From positions 11,440,880 through 11,504,879 of the forward strand of contig CM067349.1 of assembly GCA_034190875.2 (NCBI GenBank): 64,000 bases of DNA. Reading direction: 5' to 3'. The DNA is from Urechis unicinctus. Taxonomy: Eukaryota > Annelida > Polychaeta > Xenopneusta > Urechidae. The notes under the pieces were generated by a model that was given only the letters and a program-made list of their open reading frames with translations, ran no database searches and was not told the DNA's origin. Position 1 is the first letter of the stretch. Each line of letters starts with the position of its first letter. Position numbers and translations under genes: made by a program. Positions 14,014 through 27,610 of the stretch are shown piece by piece.

Positions 14014-14152
14014 AAACTCGAGTGCCTGTTACATAACCAGTCAAAAGTAATTGCCCTTATCTGATGTTGAATGGTGGTGTAAATGGGCAGTCTGCTTGGT
14101 TTGATAAATCGAAGAAGTGGATACAAACAAATTGGTTCAATACAGGGAGATT

Positions 14153-14158
14153 TTTATT
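14153..14158 (-). promoter_or_regulatory. Likely polyadenylation signal AATAAA of the KDZ gene
   Basis: The minus strand reads GTTAATAAAAATC about 45 bases after the stop codon at 14,202. A canonical AATAAA at this distance supports 14,202-14,525 as the true 3' end of the transposase coding region. Confidence 0.5.
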
Positions 14159-14201
14159 AACATAACAGACCACAAGCTAAATATCTGCACAAATAAACTT
14201 A

Positions 14202-15167
14202 TTAAATTTCCTCGTCACTGGAAATTTCCTCATTATCTGGAAATGCCTCAATATTGACAGCAATCTCGGAAAGTCCATCCATTCCTATATCATTAACACT
14301 GAAAAGATTATGCACAAAATGCTCTAAATTTGAGCACCCTCTGTCCATGCATGTTTTGATCATTGTTTCTACAGCGTGAAAATGGTTCATTTCCTTAAGA
14401 TTTCTTGAAACCACTGACAAAGTTCCTTTATTAATGCTAATTAGGTCAGTTTGCTGTTTTATGGCATCAATGGTATTTGACAGCTGTTTCACCCTTGTCA
14501 CTGTTGCCCTGTGCAGGCATGCCATGTCTCAGTTCACCAAGTCTATTTCCTCAATACCCCTTTCATGTAGTCTGTGATTGTCAATAAGCTTGTGTTTCAT
14601 GGGAAGTGGCACATCAGAGGAAACAGAACTGAGTGGTGAAAGGTGCTGCCTATCATCTGCATTAAGCGCTGTAACATCAGAGCGTTGTGAAAGATGCTGC
14701 CACACATCTGCATCAAGCGTTGTAACATCAGAGCGTTGTAGATGGTGCGGTTCGGGGCCAGAACCATGTGTCGGGATACTATTGTAGCTGTTGATAACCT
14801 TGTTCAGTTTCTTGCTTGTGAGCAGAATTTGGATTGAAATACACTTTGCCAATGACTGGCCCCCTGTTGACACAACAATGTAATTACTCATCAGCATTTC
14901 ATGATAATCCCATTCTGACCTAGGCCGACGGACATAAAGATTTAGTTTATTGGAGAAACGACATAAAAAAGGTGACTTCAAAACTCAATTGCATACTTTG
15001 ACTTCATGGTCACAAAATAGTTGTACAGTACCGCTGCATCTATCAACTCTTCCAGTTTCCTCTGACGCTTCTGGGTGCATCTGACAACTTACGAAGTCTT
15101 ATATATGCGTGAGGTTAGGAGCCTTTTTTTTTTTTCTTCTGCCTCTCTATTTTTTTCAGGGAGGCAT
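14202..15167 (-). pseudogene. Terminal exon(s) of the KDZ transposase
   Basis: Reading down from 15,167, the frame opens with DASLKKIERQKKKKK, a basic coiled-coil-like stretch. It continues with RQRKLEELIDAAVLYNYFVT and MKSKYAIE, shifts frame near 14,980, and then runs as NLYVRRPRSEWDYHEMLMSN and LTSKKLNKVINSYN. A single in-frame TGA at 14,526-14,528 separates EEIDLVN from DMACLHRATVTRV. The last part ends in the acidic tail DNEEISSDEEI. The 12-base A-run near 15,124-15,135 is a likely slippage site. The frame phase into this exon from 15,413-15,444 fits an acceptor TAG at 15,168-15,170. The downstream half (14,202-14,525) has no known motif. Confidence 0.7.
14645..14750 (-). repeat. 54-bp coding minisatellite, two copies, in the KDZ C-terminal region
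   Basis: The minus strand encodes QRSDVTTLDADVWQHLS followed by QRSDVTALNADDRQHLS, so an 18-residue block is repeated nearly unchanged. It lies between the conserved LNKVINSYN segment and the EEIDLVN segment, in what is probably a disordered linker. Confidence 0.8.
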
Positions 15168-15412
15168 CTAGCCTGCACACAAAGTGATGAATGACAAAAT
15201 TTGGTTTCAATGACATGTAGCCAAAAAGTTCTCTCCATATCTAGTCATATCCATTGTTTAATTTGAATAAAGAAAGAAACAAAGGGCCTTGAAGATCTGC
15301 TACTGTTGAAACGATTTTCAATAACAAGTTATGTCAAGATTAAATTTTGAAAAAGTTAATGGTATAACATTGTATTCAATGAGACACAAGGGAAAAACAC
15401 TAACCACAAAAC

Positions 15413-15444
15413 CATTTGCCGGGTCAGGCATGTGTCCTTGCTTG
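15413..15444 (-). pseudogene. Small KDZ exon
   Basis: This 32-bp exon lies between the acceptor TAATACAG and the donor ATG|GTTTTG. It encodes SKQGHMPDPANG when joined to the preceding exon. The phase with 15,654-15,710 is correct (AG plus C gives Ser), and so is the phase into the terminal exon (G plus AT gives Asp). These matches are the main evidence for the exon. The donor is weak. Confidence 0.5.
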
Positions 15445-15653
15445 CTGTATTACAAAAGGTGACATCAAACTTTCAATAACCTATTGGGTTTACTTGGCAT
15501 TGGGAAATCTTATAAGCTTCTCAAAGGTCACGAAGGGCTTACCTAAAGTTTAGGAGTGACAATTCATTTTCCACAGCAAAGATATATGTTATGGTACACT
15601 GTATAACAATATCTAACCATCTTTTATAATTATGTATGTAACTATTAACTTAC

Positions 15654-15710
15654 CTGGCTAGCTGCTCTTCAGTATCCTCTGTGTTTAATGTATCATCAAT
15701 TTCACAAACA
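15654..15710 (-). pseudogene. KDZ exon, acidic segment
   Basis: The exon lies between acceptor GGCTGCAG and donor CAG|GTAAGT. It encodes VCEIDDTLNTEDTEEQLA, an acidic segment of the C-terminal half of the transposase. Both splice sites are close to consensus and the frame is open. Confidence 0.65.
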
Positions 15711-16031
15711 CTGCAGCCAGAATAAGTAGACAAAAACATTAATATCACTCCAATAACAGGATTGGTCTTCCTTCTCCTGGCAGGAGTATTACAGATACAT
15801 CACAGCACCATTTGTGTATTTGATAAAAATCCACATTATCCAAAGACCCAACACATTGTGAGAAGATAGTTTAACTCAATGAATGGTACAGGTACAACAT
15901 CAATGCATATGTGCATTCCCAAGCATCTATAGAGTACACACACACACAAAATTGCGAGGTTCCACATGTGGCAGAAATCTATGACAATTAATTAAATCAA
16001 ACTGCATATTTTTGTCAGAACAGCCTTTTAC

Positions 16032-16109
16032 CATTATGGCTCTGCTTGTAAGTCAAGACAACCTCGTTCTCTTCTGAACACCAGTCATGTACTTGACCTA
16101 TGGTTGCTC
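16032..16109 (-). pseudogene. KDZ exon
   Basis: The exon follows acceptor CAAACAG and ends at donor ATG|GTAAAAG. It encodes ATIGQVHDWCSEENEVVL then TYKQSHNGKR, with one open frame throughout. A further 31-bp candidate exon at 16,148-16,178 (VNIVKVEVI) sits just upstream, with acceptor TTGCAG and donor TG|GTAAGC. The phases of the two do not join cleanly, so one boundary is misplaced or there has been an indel. Confidence 0.5.
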
Positions 16110-16332
16110 CTGTTTGAAGCCATTTTGATAACATTGTGTGGGCTTACCATATAACTTCAACTTTCACAATATTCACAACTGCAATTGCATGATTCAATTA
16201 AATTTGTAGATAACATTGGTTAGATGAATCAATGCTTATAAACTATATTCACAGCATGTATGGCACCCCAATAACAAGGATACATTACAAGTTACTAAAC
16301 TAATAACAGCCTAGGAATACCAATGACAATAC

Positions 16333-16416
16333 CTTGTAATAAGGCAAGATACTCCTCCATTTTCTTTGATGTACTATCTTTGATAAGCAATGACAATCTG
16401 TCATTAAAGGTATGGC
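16333..16416 (-). pseudogene. KDZ exon after the catalytic core
   Basis: The acceptor TTTTGAAG is followed by a frame HTFNDRLSLLIKDSTSK then KMEEYLALLQ and the donor CAAG|GTATTG. The alpha-helical, charged character and the position after the GEG exon fit the helical region downstream of the KDZ core. Confidence 0.6.
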
Positions 16417-16502
16417 CTTCAAAACCATTTTAGTAATCAATTTATTCAAAAATAATATAATGAGTAAGAGAAAGACAATAAGTAAGGTGCAGGTAGTTGT
16501 AC

Positions 16503-16665
16503 TTGCATATTTTATAAGTAATTTTCTGTCCATAGTTCAGCAGTGATTCCACAATAGGGTCTGACCTATTATCTGGGGTAATTTCTTTTGTGATCTTGCT
16601 GAATTTGCCCAAAGAGATCCACCATCTCTAAGTTCCTTCACCCTCAAAAAGCCCAGCGCCTTGGG
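16503..16665 (-). pseudogene. KDZ exon with GEG motif, interrupted by a stop codon
   Basis: The readable frame is GAGLFEGEGT, TAG stop, RWWISLGKFSKITKEITP, then DNRSDPIVESLLNYGQ. In this family the expected residue at the stop is glutamate (GEG-x-E), so one G-to-T change in the codon explains it. The TKE and the following R-x-D also match the family pattern. A second frame through the same exon is open, but it gives no similarity. The phase with 16,829-16,904 is off by one, consistent with an indel. Confidence 0.75.
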
Positions 16666-16828
16666 CTATACTGGATTTACGATTAAAAACTATTTGATGT
16701 TTCAGCATGACCTTTGTTGGTAGCAATGGAATTATTGATAAGGATATTTTAAATATATAATATCATACATTATTAATCAAGTATATTAATCAATATAATA
16801 TTCCTGTAACTGTAATTGACATTCTTAC

Positions 16829-16904
16829 CTGACATGACATCTCGTGACCATACACATTGAATATTGGTACGGCAAATGTCACTCCAGCACTTATGCCTTT
16901 TTTT
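16829..16904 (-). pseudogene. KDZ exon with YGH..CQ motif
   Basis: The exon between ATATGCAG and CAG|GTAAGA encodes KKGISAGVTFAVPIFNVYGH then EMSCQ. In KDZ transposases a P-x-[FL]-[HN]-x-[YG]-GH..CQ segment follows the YD..C strand. It joins in phase 0 to the exon at 16,996-17,089. The histidine usually seen before the YGH triplet is Asn here. Confidence 0.8.
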
Positions 16905-16995
16905 CTGCATATGCACGCCAACAATACTGTTTAACTAAAATTGGCGACAACTTTCAGCATTAGGTTGCATAGTATAAAAAATTGTGTTTGGTTAC

Positions 16996-17089
16996 CTTGA
17001 CAACAGTGCTTAGTAAACAGCCCAAATCATACGTTAGGATGTCCACACTCTCCAAATTTTTCATCATGAAAATACTGTATGCCATGCTG
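16996..17089 (-). pseudogene. KDZ exon with YD..C motif
   Basis: The exon lies between acceptor TTCTTAG and donor AAG|GTAACC. It encodes SMAYSIFMMKNLESVDILTY then DLGCLLSTVVK. The D-x-x-x-YD-x-x-C segment is the second catalytic strand region of the KDZ core. No stop or shift is seen within it. Confidence 0.8.
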
Positions 17090-17714
17090 CTAAGAACAGA
17101 AGCAGGGTTATCAGTATGTTAAAGATGTCAAGGTGGGTAGAATCTAAAATATCAAACCAACAACAAACAAAGCCACAACAACAATACTGTTCACATGCTT
17201 CTTCATTAACTATAGCATAACAGAAAGACCATTCTCCAAAGTCATTCACAATGGTGTGATGTTTTTCCTATGATACCAAATTATATATCATAATGGGGAA
17301 ATCATCATGTATGGTCTCAAATGCCAGTTATATGTACCAGTTGAAATTCAACTGACAATTGTTAGATCTACATTTTTATAAACTTCTCCACAAGCTCAGT
17401 TATAAATCATAAAGGTCTAGTCCTGCTACATGCCACTGTATATGGTCATATAATGAAAGTTTGGCATCAAAAACCCATGTTTATGTGATTGCTGTTTTTG
17501 TTCCTGCATGAAGCAAGAAATTGACACATGACATGACTAAATCATGATGTAATAGATGGGCAAATTGTAGCTTAGTTTGATTACACCAAAATATTCACAT
17601 TATGACACATATGTCTACCTGTTGCAAATTAGTTACTTGCTTAAGGGTGTCTGGATGTGCAATTATTACATTCTACAAACCATATTAAAACTATACAAAA
17701 AGAGTTGATCTTAC

Positions 17715-17842
17715 CCCTCACCATGTTCCATGTAATAAATCTTGCAAGGGAAGTCACGGTAACAAACAGATGCAAATGCACCTGCAATGTCCAGCTTAGC
17801 CGTCTTGTTTTTGGCACGGAGAACAGACCCAGCTTGAAATTG
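17715..17842 (-). pseudogene. KDZ exon with first catalytic aspartate region
   Basis: The readable frame is FQAGSVLRAKNKTAK, then LDIAGAFASVCYRDFPCK and IYYMEHGEG, ending at donor GG|GTAAGA. The pattern K-x-x-x-[LC]-D-x-x-G-x-F-x-x-x-C-x-R-x-x-P is the hallmark of the family's first catalytic aspartate. The acceptor is probably the TAG before CAATTTC. Its phase does not match the upstream exon, suggesting a one-base indel or a different acceptor. Confidence 0.8.
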
Positions 17843-17986
17843 CTACAGTTCTACAATAGCAATATGAAGATAAGGTCATTATAAAGATGGTCAATGCAGA
17901 TCTACATAAAATATTACATCACTAAAGTAACCAATCAATTCAGCTGACTTGTCTGTACATACTATTCAATGTTTAAAAGAACAAAC

Positions 17987-18083
17987 CTCAGGATTCCATT
18001 TTTCCAACTTAAGCACGAGTGTTGTTCTGTGGAATTGGCTTCATCTGGGTCCAGGGCTCTGTCAGATATGTCATGGGCCATAC
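17987..18083 (-). pseudogene. KDZ exon upstream of the core
   Basis: The acceptor TTCTGTATAG is followed by MAHDISDRALDPDEANST then EQHSCLSWKNGIL and the donor GAG|GTTTGT. The CLSWK-type Cys is followed by the DIAG exon, as expected for the segment just before the core. The upstream extension of this frame to 18,204 is intronic. Confidence 0.55.
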
Positions 18084-19411
18084 CTATACAGAAGCAAAAT
18101 AAATTCTCAACCACTTGGTAGACATGGAATGACAATAGATTGGTATCAGATTCATACCAAAGCATGCCAATCAGTTTTTTGCAGGAACTATTTGTTACAC
18201 ACAATTTTTAGGTAAGTGTCATAGGCCGTTGCCAGACCTACTGCACACCATGGAAGGGTGGCCAATTGCAAACCTGTCTCATTGTGACAGGGCCGTTCTG
18301 GACTGTTTGGTAGTCTCATATAAATGACCATTGGCATCAAATGCAATGAAACATTTTGTTCCTCTAATATATTACAAATGAAGAATAGTGTTTTCGCTCA
18401 ATACCATTTTGTTATCCTTGGGGATTTTATAGTAATAATTATAGTTCGAGGCCATGAAAGTTGTGTCACGATTTATGTACCTAAAAAAGAATTCTCACAC
18501 TGCTTTATTCTTTATTCAATTGCCATCTTAATAACACCAATTAGTGGAAGAGTGAAAGTGTTAAGCAGATCCAAGTGATAATTGATCAAAACTGGATAAC
18601 CCTCTGAAACATGCATCTTTTCAATTATCACTAGCATCTATATCACGGAGACTCTACTTAACACATTGGTATGATAATCTCTAATGGTACGGTCAATTTA
18701 AAGACAGTACGTACCCAGCTTACTTTCCCTGTGAAATCTTTTAACGCCAAAGCTACGGCTCCATGATAATGGTCCTAGTCTTAGGGGCTTAGGGCGATCT
18801 CATATTGCGACTATGTCAAAGGGAAACAAGACTGGGTATTTGTGTATTAGGAAGTTTGGCAATATGGAATTAAACTGATACATAAGTCAATTGAACTGTT
18901 GTAGTCAATTGCCTGATTCACAGATATGTGGTGTGAGTGAAACTGTTAACATGTCATCCCAATGAACCTTTCAACCCTGAAGTGATTATTGGAACATCCC
19001 AATGAACTAGGTCTGTTGGTGACCTGCATCGTTTGGAAACTCGTATCTTCTCTCCATCCCGTATCGCTTGAGAAATACGGCAGACTCAAATTGTCATGAA
19101 ACTCAAAATGCGACAAAGCGGGTATTATTCGAGGAGATATTCTCACTTGGGTAAACCTTAGGAACTTATCTGGGGAATAGGCAAGGCACTTGCCCCTGGT
19201 GTTTTGATTATCTGATACCACCTACAGGCCACAGCGCGAATGTGAGAGATGGAAAGTAGTAAACAGGGTAAATAGCGCGGACGCTGTCAGCTGGTCAGAA
19301 GCGAAGCGTCTTTGCCTATCTGGGGAATAGAACGATTATCTTTGTACATGACACAGTCCGTTGAAAACGATTCTCTGAGGAAAACAAAAATATAAGTTTG
19401 AATTTCTATAC
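18084..19411 (-). other. Presumed 5' intronic region of the KDZ gene with possible N-terminal exon
   Basis: No confident exon is seen here. A minus-strand frame at 18,946-19,221 (91 codons, NTRGKCLAYSPDKFLRFTQV) continues upstream past one stop to RQRRFASDQLTASALF near 19,315. It could be an N-terminal KDZ exon. The phrase TATCTGGGGAATAG occurs twice (about 19,168 and 19,317), and CATCCCAATGAAC occurs twice (about 18,955 and 18,996), so local duplications are present. Confidence 0.35.
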
Positions 19412-19625
19412 CGTCAATGGGTCCTGGGGCCGTGTGACACTTGTCACTGCTGACACTTGACTTTTCATTATCATGATCGTGGCTGGGTCTGGCCCTGGAG
19501 CTCCCATGTCGCGGTTAAGCACTGGTGTTTCAACTGGATACCACACATCTTCCGCTCTCATAAATGTACACACCGTCTGGCTCGGGGTTAAGGTTGACTT
19601 GCCGCTTACGTCTCTTAGATGCCAT
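19412..19625 (-). pseudogene. Likely first coding exon of the KDZ transposase
   Basis: The ATG at 19,625 opens MASKRRKRQVNLNPEPDGVY, a basic then acidic N-terminus. The same frame continues past a TGA and a TAA (near 19,530 and 19,515) into RHGSSRARPSHDHDNEKS and SSDKCHTAPGPIDG, then a possible donor G|GTATAG at 19,411. The absence of any frame change over 214 bp, apart from the two stops, argues for former coding use. Alternative initiators upstream were not seen. Confidence 0.5.
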
Positions 19626-20995
19626 GATCTAATACCTGAATTAAATAGGGTAATCCGAGCCGAAAAGGCCTAAGAAAAGTTGTTGTGAAAATGTTCCTTT
19701 CATAGCGCATGCGTAGCGCGGTACAATTGGGAGCATGCATTAATTTTTTTATTTTTTGGGTCATCGAAGTTATTGCGCCCATAAGCAAATAAAAGGGTGA
19801 CAATTTTGTTCGTGGTTTATTGAATAATAGTGCTTCTGAGGGTTCTATGGGTGGTGACCTCGTTTAGGTTCTTAGGAAGTGTTAACATTTTCCAAGGATC
19901 ACCGACGGATGTCATCAGAAGACAACATGTCAAGAGCCGAGTCTTCAATCTTCGTAAAATTTCGAAATCATGAGAAATGTAAAATCAGAAATTACTGATA
20001 GTTTTACTTGCAAGATGTAAAAAAACCCATAGATTGGCTAGATTGGCGCTCGCATTGTCCTTGTGGATATTTGGCACGGCTGTAATCTTTTATCATGTTC
20101 GTGCATCCCCTCAATGTCTCAGTGAGCATCCAGTTTTGTTTCACATATTTCAAGACAAGATGGCATTTATTTCATACATATATGAACCTCTTCTGTCTCT
20201 TTTGAAACGTAGTTAAATATTTGTTGAAGCGTATAGTACCACTCGTGCTCTATGGGATTCGATATATCTTGATTAATCAGTCGATCATGCCTATTAAAAG
20301 GAGATTTTGAATAAATAATAGGATTTGTTAATTTCAATATTCACAGATTAACTCATCCGTTATACTGTCTGCCAATCGACTCTCATACGGGGTTATCGTT
20401 TCACATATCATTCCCAATGAGAGTAGATTAACTTCTTGAATAATGTTCTATATCCTTATTTTGTTTCATATCTTAAGCATTTTGTTATCCGCATATATGC
20501 GGGAAATAGAAATCGCATTGATGTACATGGTTTTACGCCTACTTTTATAAGAATTTTGTATACATGATGAAAATTACTGGATTGTTTGTCCACACAAGAG
20601 AGGTTTATCGTTTCCGTTCATGTCATCAGAAAAGTGATTCCTTGTGCGAGACCGCTGTTTTTTAGTTGACGTTTTTATACTTAACGATGACATCAATTAT
20701 TTCGTAAAACAAATGGACAATAATTAAATTGACATCTGGTTCGCCCGGGCCATTTACTCACTGAATCTGTCATCGTATCAATAGGCTGACGGGGGTGTCT
20801 TCCAGTAGCCAGAGGGCGCTACTGTCATCCTATGGCATGCGCATGACCGGCGACTCCCAGTATCCTATAGTATACGCTGACCCCAGTTGTATCGGGTGGC
20901 AAAGGAATAGTGCAAATAGACAAAATCCATTTTATTCGCTTATGTGGACTAACTATTCTGTTGCCAACCTCTACCACTTAAAATAACCAAGGACT
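19626..20995. other. Unique flank of the KDZ region, no gene recognised
   Basis: No repeat-family landmark and no coding motif were recognised in this stretch. Frames of 60-63 codons (20,034-20,216 and 20,795-20,986 on the plus strand) are unremarkable. The large repeat resumes at about 20,996 with GGACTTTAGTCACGGTACATCG. The right boundary of whatever interrupted the repeat therefore lies here, but no terminal repeat was found. Confidence 0.5.
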
Positions 20996-23170
20996 TTAGT
21001 CACGGTACATCGTGTGTGACGAATGATGATGCTCGATGACGAGTTAAAGATTTTGTAGCCCCGATTACGATCAGGTGTCAGTGCAATATATTAACAAGAC
21101 TTTCCATTCAATAAAGCATTGCAGTACGGCTGTATATCATCAGTTTTAAAGGCTGAACAAATGGCATTACGGATCTTGATCATCCTATTTTTGCCAATGC
21201 TGCCTTCTATTTTTGTGATAATGATGTCAGGATTGGTGCTGCTATTAGAGGTTGGGCAAGGCAGTTATGCTCGTCTCCCGTCAAGAGATACTAGAGCCAG
21301 TTGATATGTACAATGTTGTAACTATTCCATACTTCGTTACCGATCTTTGCTCTTGCAAATGAAGGAAAATAATGCCCTGCTATCATGGAATTCGGAAAAT
21401 GGCGGAAAAATAGGCATCGTTTGCTGAAAACACCACCCAAATACATGCCGCAGCAAGGCGTAATAATCAGATTATCTCGATAAATCACACCGACAATATC
21501 GGGACAAGGTTATCAACTTGTAAACAACATGCCTTTTTTTCGCTTATATTCACCCATCATCACTGTAATAATATCTTCAACACGGTGATCTTAAATTTTG
21601 TGGCATGTTTTATATTGTTCATTGAATAAATGAAACAACCATTTACTGAATCGACTGAAACATTGGTTTCCTACATCTACGAGTTACTCTCGTCAATTGT
21701 TTGCAATCATGTAATTTGGCACGGTTGAGATCCAGTTTATGCTATTTGTAAGGACCCAAAGTACTTTGATATACGGAAGCCAATCCAAGAGTTTGTAAAA
21801 GAATGCAGCCGAATCTAATCTTGTCACTTTAATTCGTGGAGTCAGGAGTTGTTTCAACGACACCTCTACGAAAGTTTATAAATGGCACTACTTCCGTGCT
21901 AATGACATATTACAACTGCTCATAGAAGGGAATAATTCACACATAACGAATACCCCTCGGTAATCGAACACATCAGAAGGAGCAAAATGAGCTATCAACC
22001 CTCATTCCAAAAAAGTGTGAGGGATCATAAAAAATCGCGAAGTTAAAGCGGCCCATGCTAGTAGAAGTTTAGTTGACAATTTGCCAATGACTTGTATAAT
22101 TAGTCGATTTATGAGTGAATTTTAATCAATGCATTAGTGAAATTTACTGAAACTAACCCTGAAATATCCAATATACCCGTAGGTGGTACAGAAGACGAGC
22201 AATACAATCTGCCGCCAATTACTTCATTCAAAGAAAGATAATCCGTTTTAAATAAAGGAATAAGTAGTCAGTCTAAGTTCATGCATACGCCCACCTAGAA
22301 AGGCTTGAACACATGCCTACATGACTACGCACACATAATCTGACAGGGAGCCGTTAGGCTCAGAACCTGTGACACGCTGTTCACTGAGCCACGCTTTAGA
22401 TACATAAGTGTTTCGATCAAGTGCCAGCAAGCGCATTCATCATGCATAATAACTATCTCCGGCGAAACTTGTATCATATCGATACAAAACCGCGTATGAT
22501 TGACCCAATGAACTTAGAAGAAAGGTAATGTCCACTTGAAAATAGTCTAAATGATTGTGCTTCAGACAAGATGGATAATTTAGTAGCTGGTCATATAATG
22601 GTCTGCACTACATCCACCTTCCTCAGTAAATATGTCGCAGTACAACTTTTTCTACCTTTGAGCCCAACGTTCAATTGAATTAGGAATGGCTCGGCTATGG
22701 GGATCAGTTTTCCTAACGCTAGTGTGAATGAAGTGGCTCTTAATAGCATGTCACGCAAAGGTTCGTGCTACTTCATAATCACACATCAGAGGAGTGTGGG
22801 CGTCGGCGAGCACTTTGAAAAGCAATATAAATCGCAGAACGTCTCGATGATTTAAACAACATATTTAGTGGACTACAAAGGACAAATACGTTTTACGATC
22901 TTTGCTGCCGTTGTACAAAGTAGTAATTTGCCATTGAATTAGTCACTGCGCTCCAGAGAGAGCACGTAATACTCCTAACGCTGGATTCGACGCACACGCA
23001 TTGTGTATACCGTACGTATAATATTACAGACAACCACAGCCAAATATAAATGACTGAGGATGTAGTCAGCTCAGTATGATATCAGATTATAAGTTACTTG
23101 GGTAAATGCTTAGTGTACATTTTCTGACAACCGTCGAGCAAAACCAGCTCGCCGAAAGCGAAAATCTTAA
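20996..23170 (+). repeat. Large repeat family copy, variant X
   Basis: Landmarks run in the same order as at 47.6-48.8 kb: TGTGACGAATGATGATGC, GCAGCAAGGCGTAATAATC (about 21,450), CCATTTACTGAATCGAC (about 21,640), TCAGGAGTTG (about 21,842), AGCAAAATGAGCTATCAACC (about 21,981), CACGCAAAGGTTCGTG (about 22,750) and CACTGCGCTCCAGAG (about 22,944). It differs from the 6-10 kb unit by substitution and by lacking several blocks. It is followed directly by a TA microsatellite, like the copy at 1-1.6 kb. Confidence 0.75.
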
Positions 23171-23221
23171 CCGAAACAGGTCGTATATATACATTACCGC
23201 AACTGATTATATGTACAGTTA

Positions 23222-23299
23222 ATGATATATATATATATATATAGTTATAAGATATATATATATATAGATATATAGATAGATATATATAGAGATATATAT

Positions 23300-23336
<37 letters not shown>

Positions 23337-23361
23337 TATATATATATAAGATATATATCTA

Positions 23362-23402
<41 letters not shown>

Positions 23403-23461
23403 ATATATATATATATATATATATATCTATATATATATCTATATATATATATATATATATA

Positions 23462-23518
<57 letters not shown>
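23222..23518. repeat. TA/GATA microsatellite
   Basis: (TA)n with frequent single G or C interruptions giving AGATAT and ATCTAT words. The 67-codon Ile-Tyr minus-strand frame is an artefact. Confidence 0.95.
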
Positions 23519-23522
<4 letters not shown>

Positions 23523-24200
23523 GTAGCTAATGACCTCGTATTCAGCAGGAAAATACGAGTTCTCAATGGTCATCTTCTGTCAACGGATCCCTACTATATT
23601 GAGGACGAGAACGACCAAAAGAGTTACTGGAGCAATAGTGGACTACAAGGAGAAAATTTACTAGGAATTGTTAGAATTATCTTCGATGGAATATGAGCGG
23701 AGTACGCCTCGTCACCTCCGGACGGTTTAGTGCGGCATTAAACCGACTGATGGGCGGCAATGAAGCTTCTGGTACCACCTGTTCAGCAACACAGGATATG
23801 GATACGAATAGTCTCCATATGTTTTAATAAAAATGGACCTCTTATACTCTGAATGCTCTAAGTTGTCACTGTTTCCCGTCCCATCCCTGATGATTATGAA
23901 CTTGCATCATTAGCTGCGTGGAGTAGAGCTTCGGCTGAGCTTAAGCGCCGATCGCTACAATGACAGTGACCAGATTAATCTACAGTTGCAACAGTCGTCA
24001 GATAACATATACCAGACATTGCAACGCGATAAAAGGCTATTAGCACCTACTTAGGCAGTATTATCCTTCAATATCAATTATTCAAATCGTCGCTTTTAGC
24101 TGACTTGCAATAATCACTAGAGAACGCTCGAGCCAGATACCACATTATTGCTTTAGCGGGAAAATGTTCACGGACAATGGCTTTTCACAAATCATTAAAC
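23519..24200 (+). repeat. Repeat copy shared with 62.3-62.56 kb
   Basis: The block ATCTTCGATGGAATATG, then GCCTCGTCACCTCCG, GGTTTAGTGCGGCATTAAACC and ACTGATGGGCGGCAATGAAGC (23,680-23,770) matches 62,440-62,535. Both also share the preceding AAATAC(GAG/TCG)TTCTC words. The two may belong to the large family or be a separate repeat joined to it. Confidence 0.65.
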
Positions 24201-24286
24201 ACATTTGGAAGAGAGCGCTCTGTATGCACCTAATGCAAGTGCAGGCCGTAAAATGTATTACATTGGGATATGTACATATGTGTCTG

Positions 24287-26900
<2,614 letters not shown>

Positions 26901-26959
26901 GGACACAATTATCTTGATAATGGAATGGAAATAACGTGACTGAAGGTTAATCAACAGCG

Positions 26960-27610
26960 GCTAGCATAGGCTAATGGCAGCATAGCAGGACCTGATAAAT
27001 TATCGGCTTCATCGCCCTTCTGGGTTTAATTATTTTCCTGAACGAAACCCTACTGCACATTTTATGAATGAGATGAATTGCAATCGGTACGGTTATTTGT
27101 TAGTTATAATTATGTCGGAGTGCACGATACAGTCTCATCATCAGTTACAGCACTGGCGGGCTAAGATATTCACGAGAATTATGTTGCGGATATTTAGAGC
27201 ATTATAGAGCATGGTGAACACTACGGAACAAAACATCCAAGTGGCACGATATTTGGATGTTCATCTGCACATAATCCATCACGAGCTTCACTCCCTGTGG
27301 ATTTCATTAAATGATACTGACGTGATGGGAAACGTTAAGTGTCTAAAGCCAAAGATTAGCTGGCGTGCTGCCGTGCATACTTGACCGCCTCATTTTGTTA
27401 ACGCTGATGTATATGCCTTGTGTGGCAACGCTTTTGGGAAAAGAGCTATTAACGTAACGTCGGGAGTGAGCATTTGTCGATATGACGAAATCGTTCAGTC
27501 AAGCTAATGCAATATACTGTGGCATTAACGTGCTACCAACACACATCAGGCATGAGTTGTGATTAAGAAACTAAGTACCAAACAATGGATATTCCGAGTA
27601 TCTTGCCCAG
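26960..27610 (+). repeat. Repeat copy shared with 62.89-63.12 kb
   Basis: The block GCATACTTGACCGCCTCATT with TTGTTAACGCTGATGTATA and GTGTGGCAACGCTTTTG (27,375-27,440) recurs at 62,900-62,965. It is followed in both by GTGAGCATTT, ATGACGAAATC or ACGACGAAATC, GCTAATGCAATATAC and GTGCTAC words. Only the 27,375-27,560 part is certain. Confidence 0.65.

Larger units (their letters stand above)
14202..19625 (-). pseudogene. KDZ-superfamily transposase gene, intron-containing and decayed
   Basis: Conceptual exons on the minus strand carry the core signature of KDZ (Kyakuja-Dileera-Zisupton) DNA-transposon transposases. In order they contain DIAGAFASVCYRDFPC, then VDILTYDLGC, then VPIFNVYGHEMSCQ, then GLFEGEGT-stop-RWWISLGKFSK. 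From family knowledge these are the catalytic D-x-x-G..C.R..P, YD..C, YGH..CQ and GxxxGEG regions of the RNase H-like fold. Exons are bounded by good AG acceptors and GTAAG-like donors. At least two stops lie in the first exon, one lies in the GEGT exon, one TGA lies in the terminal exon, and several exon phases do not join. The gene is therefore dead here. No zinc-binding CxC domain was recognised in the N-terminal part. I could not find terminal inverted repeats. The gene lies inside the unique block 10,984-20,995 that interrupts a repeat unit. Confidence 0.85.

Noticed and set aside
15081-15093. GTAAGTTGTCAG as a separate intron in the KDZ terminal exon
   Set aside because: It would be an intron of about 12 bases, which is too short. 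The region is better read as one frameshifted exon.
17064-17249. 61-codon minus-strand frame between KDZ exons
   Set aside because: Most of it is intronic. The true exon begins at the acceptor at 17,090 and uses another phase.
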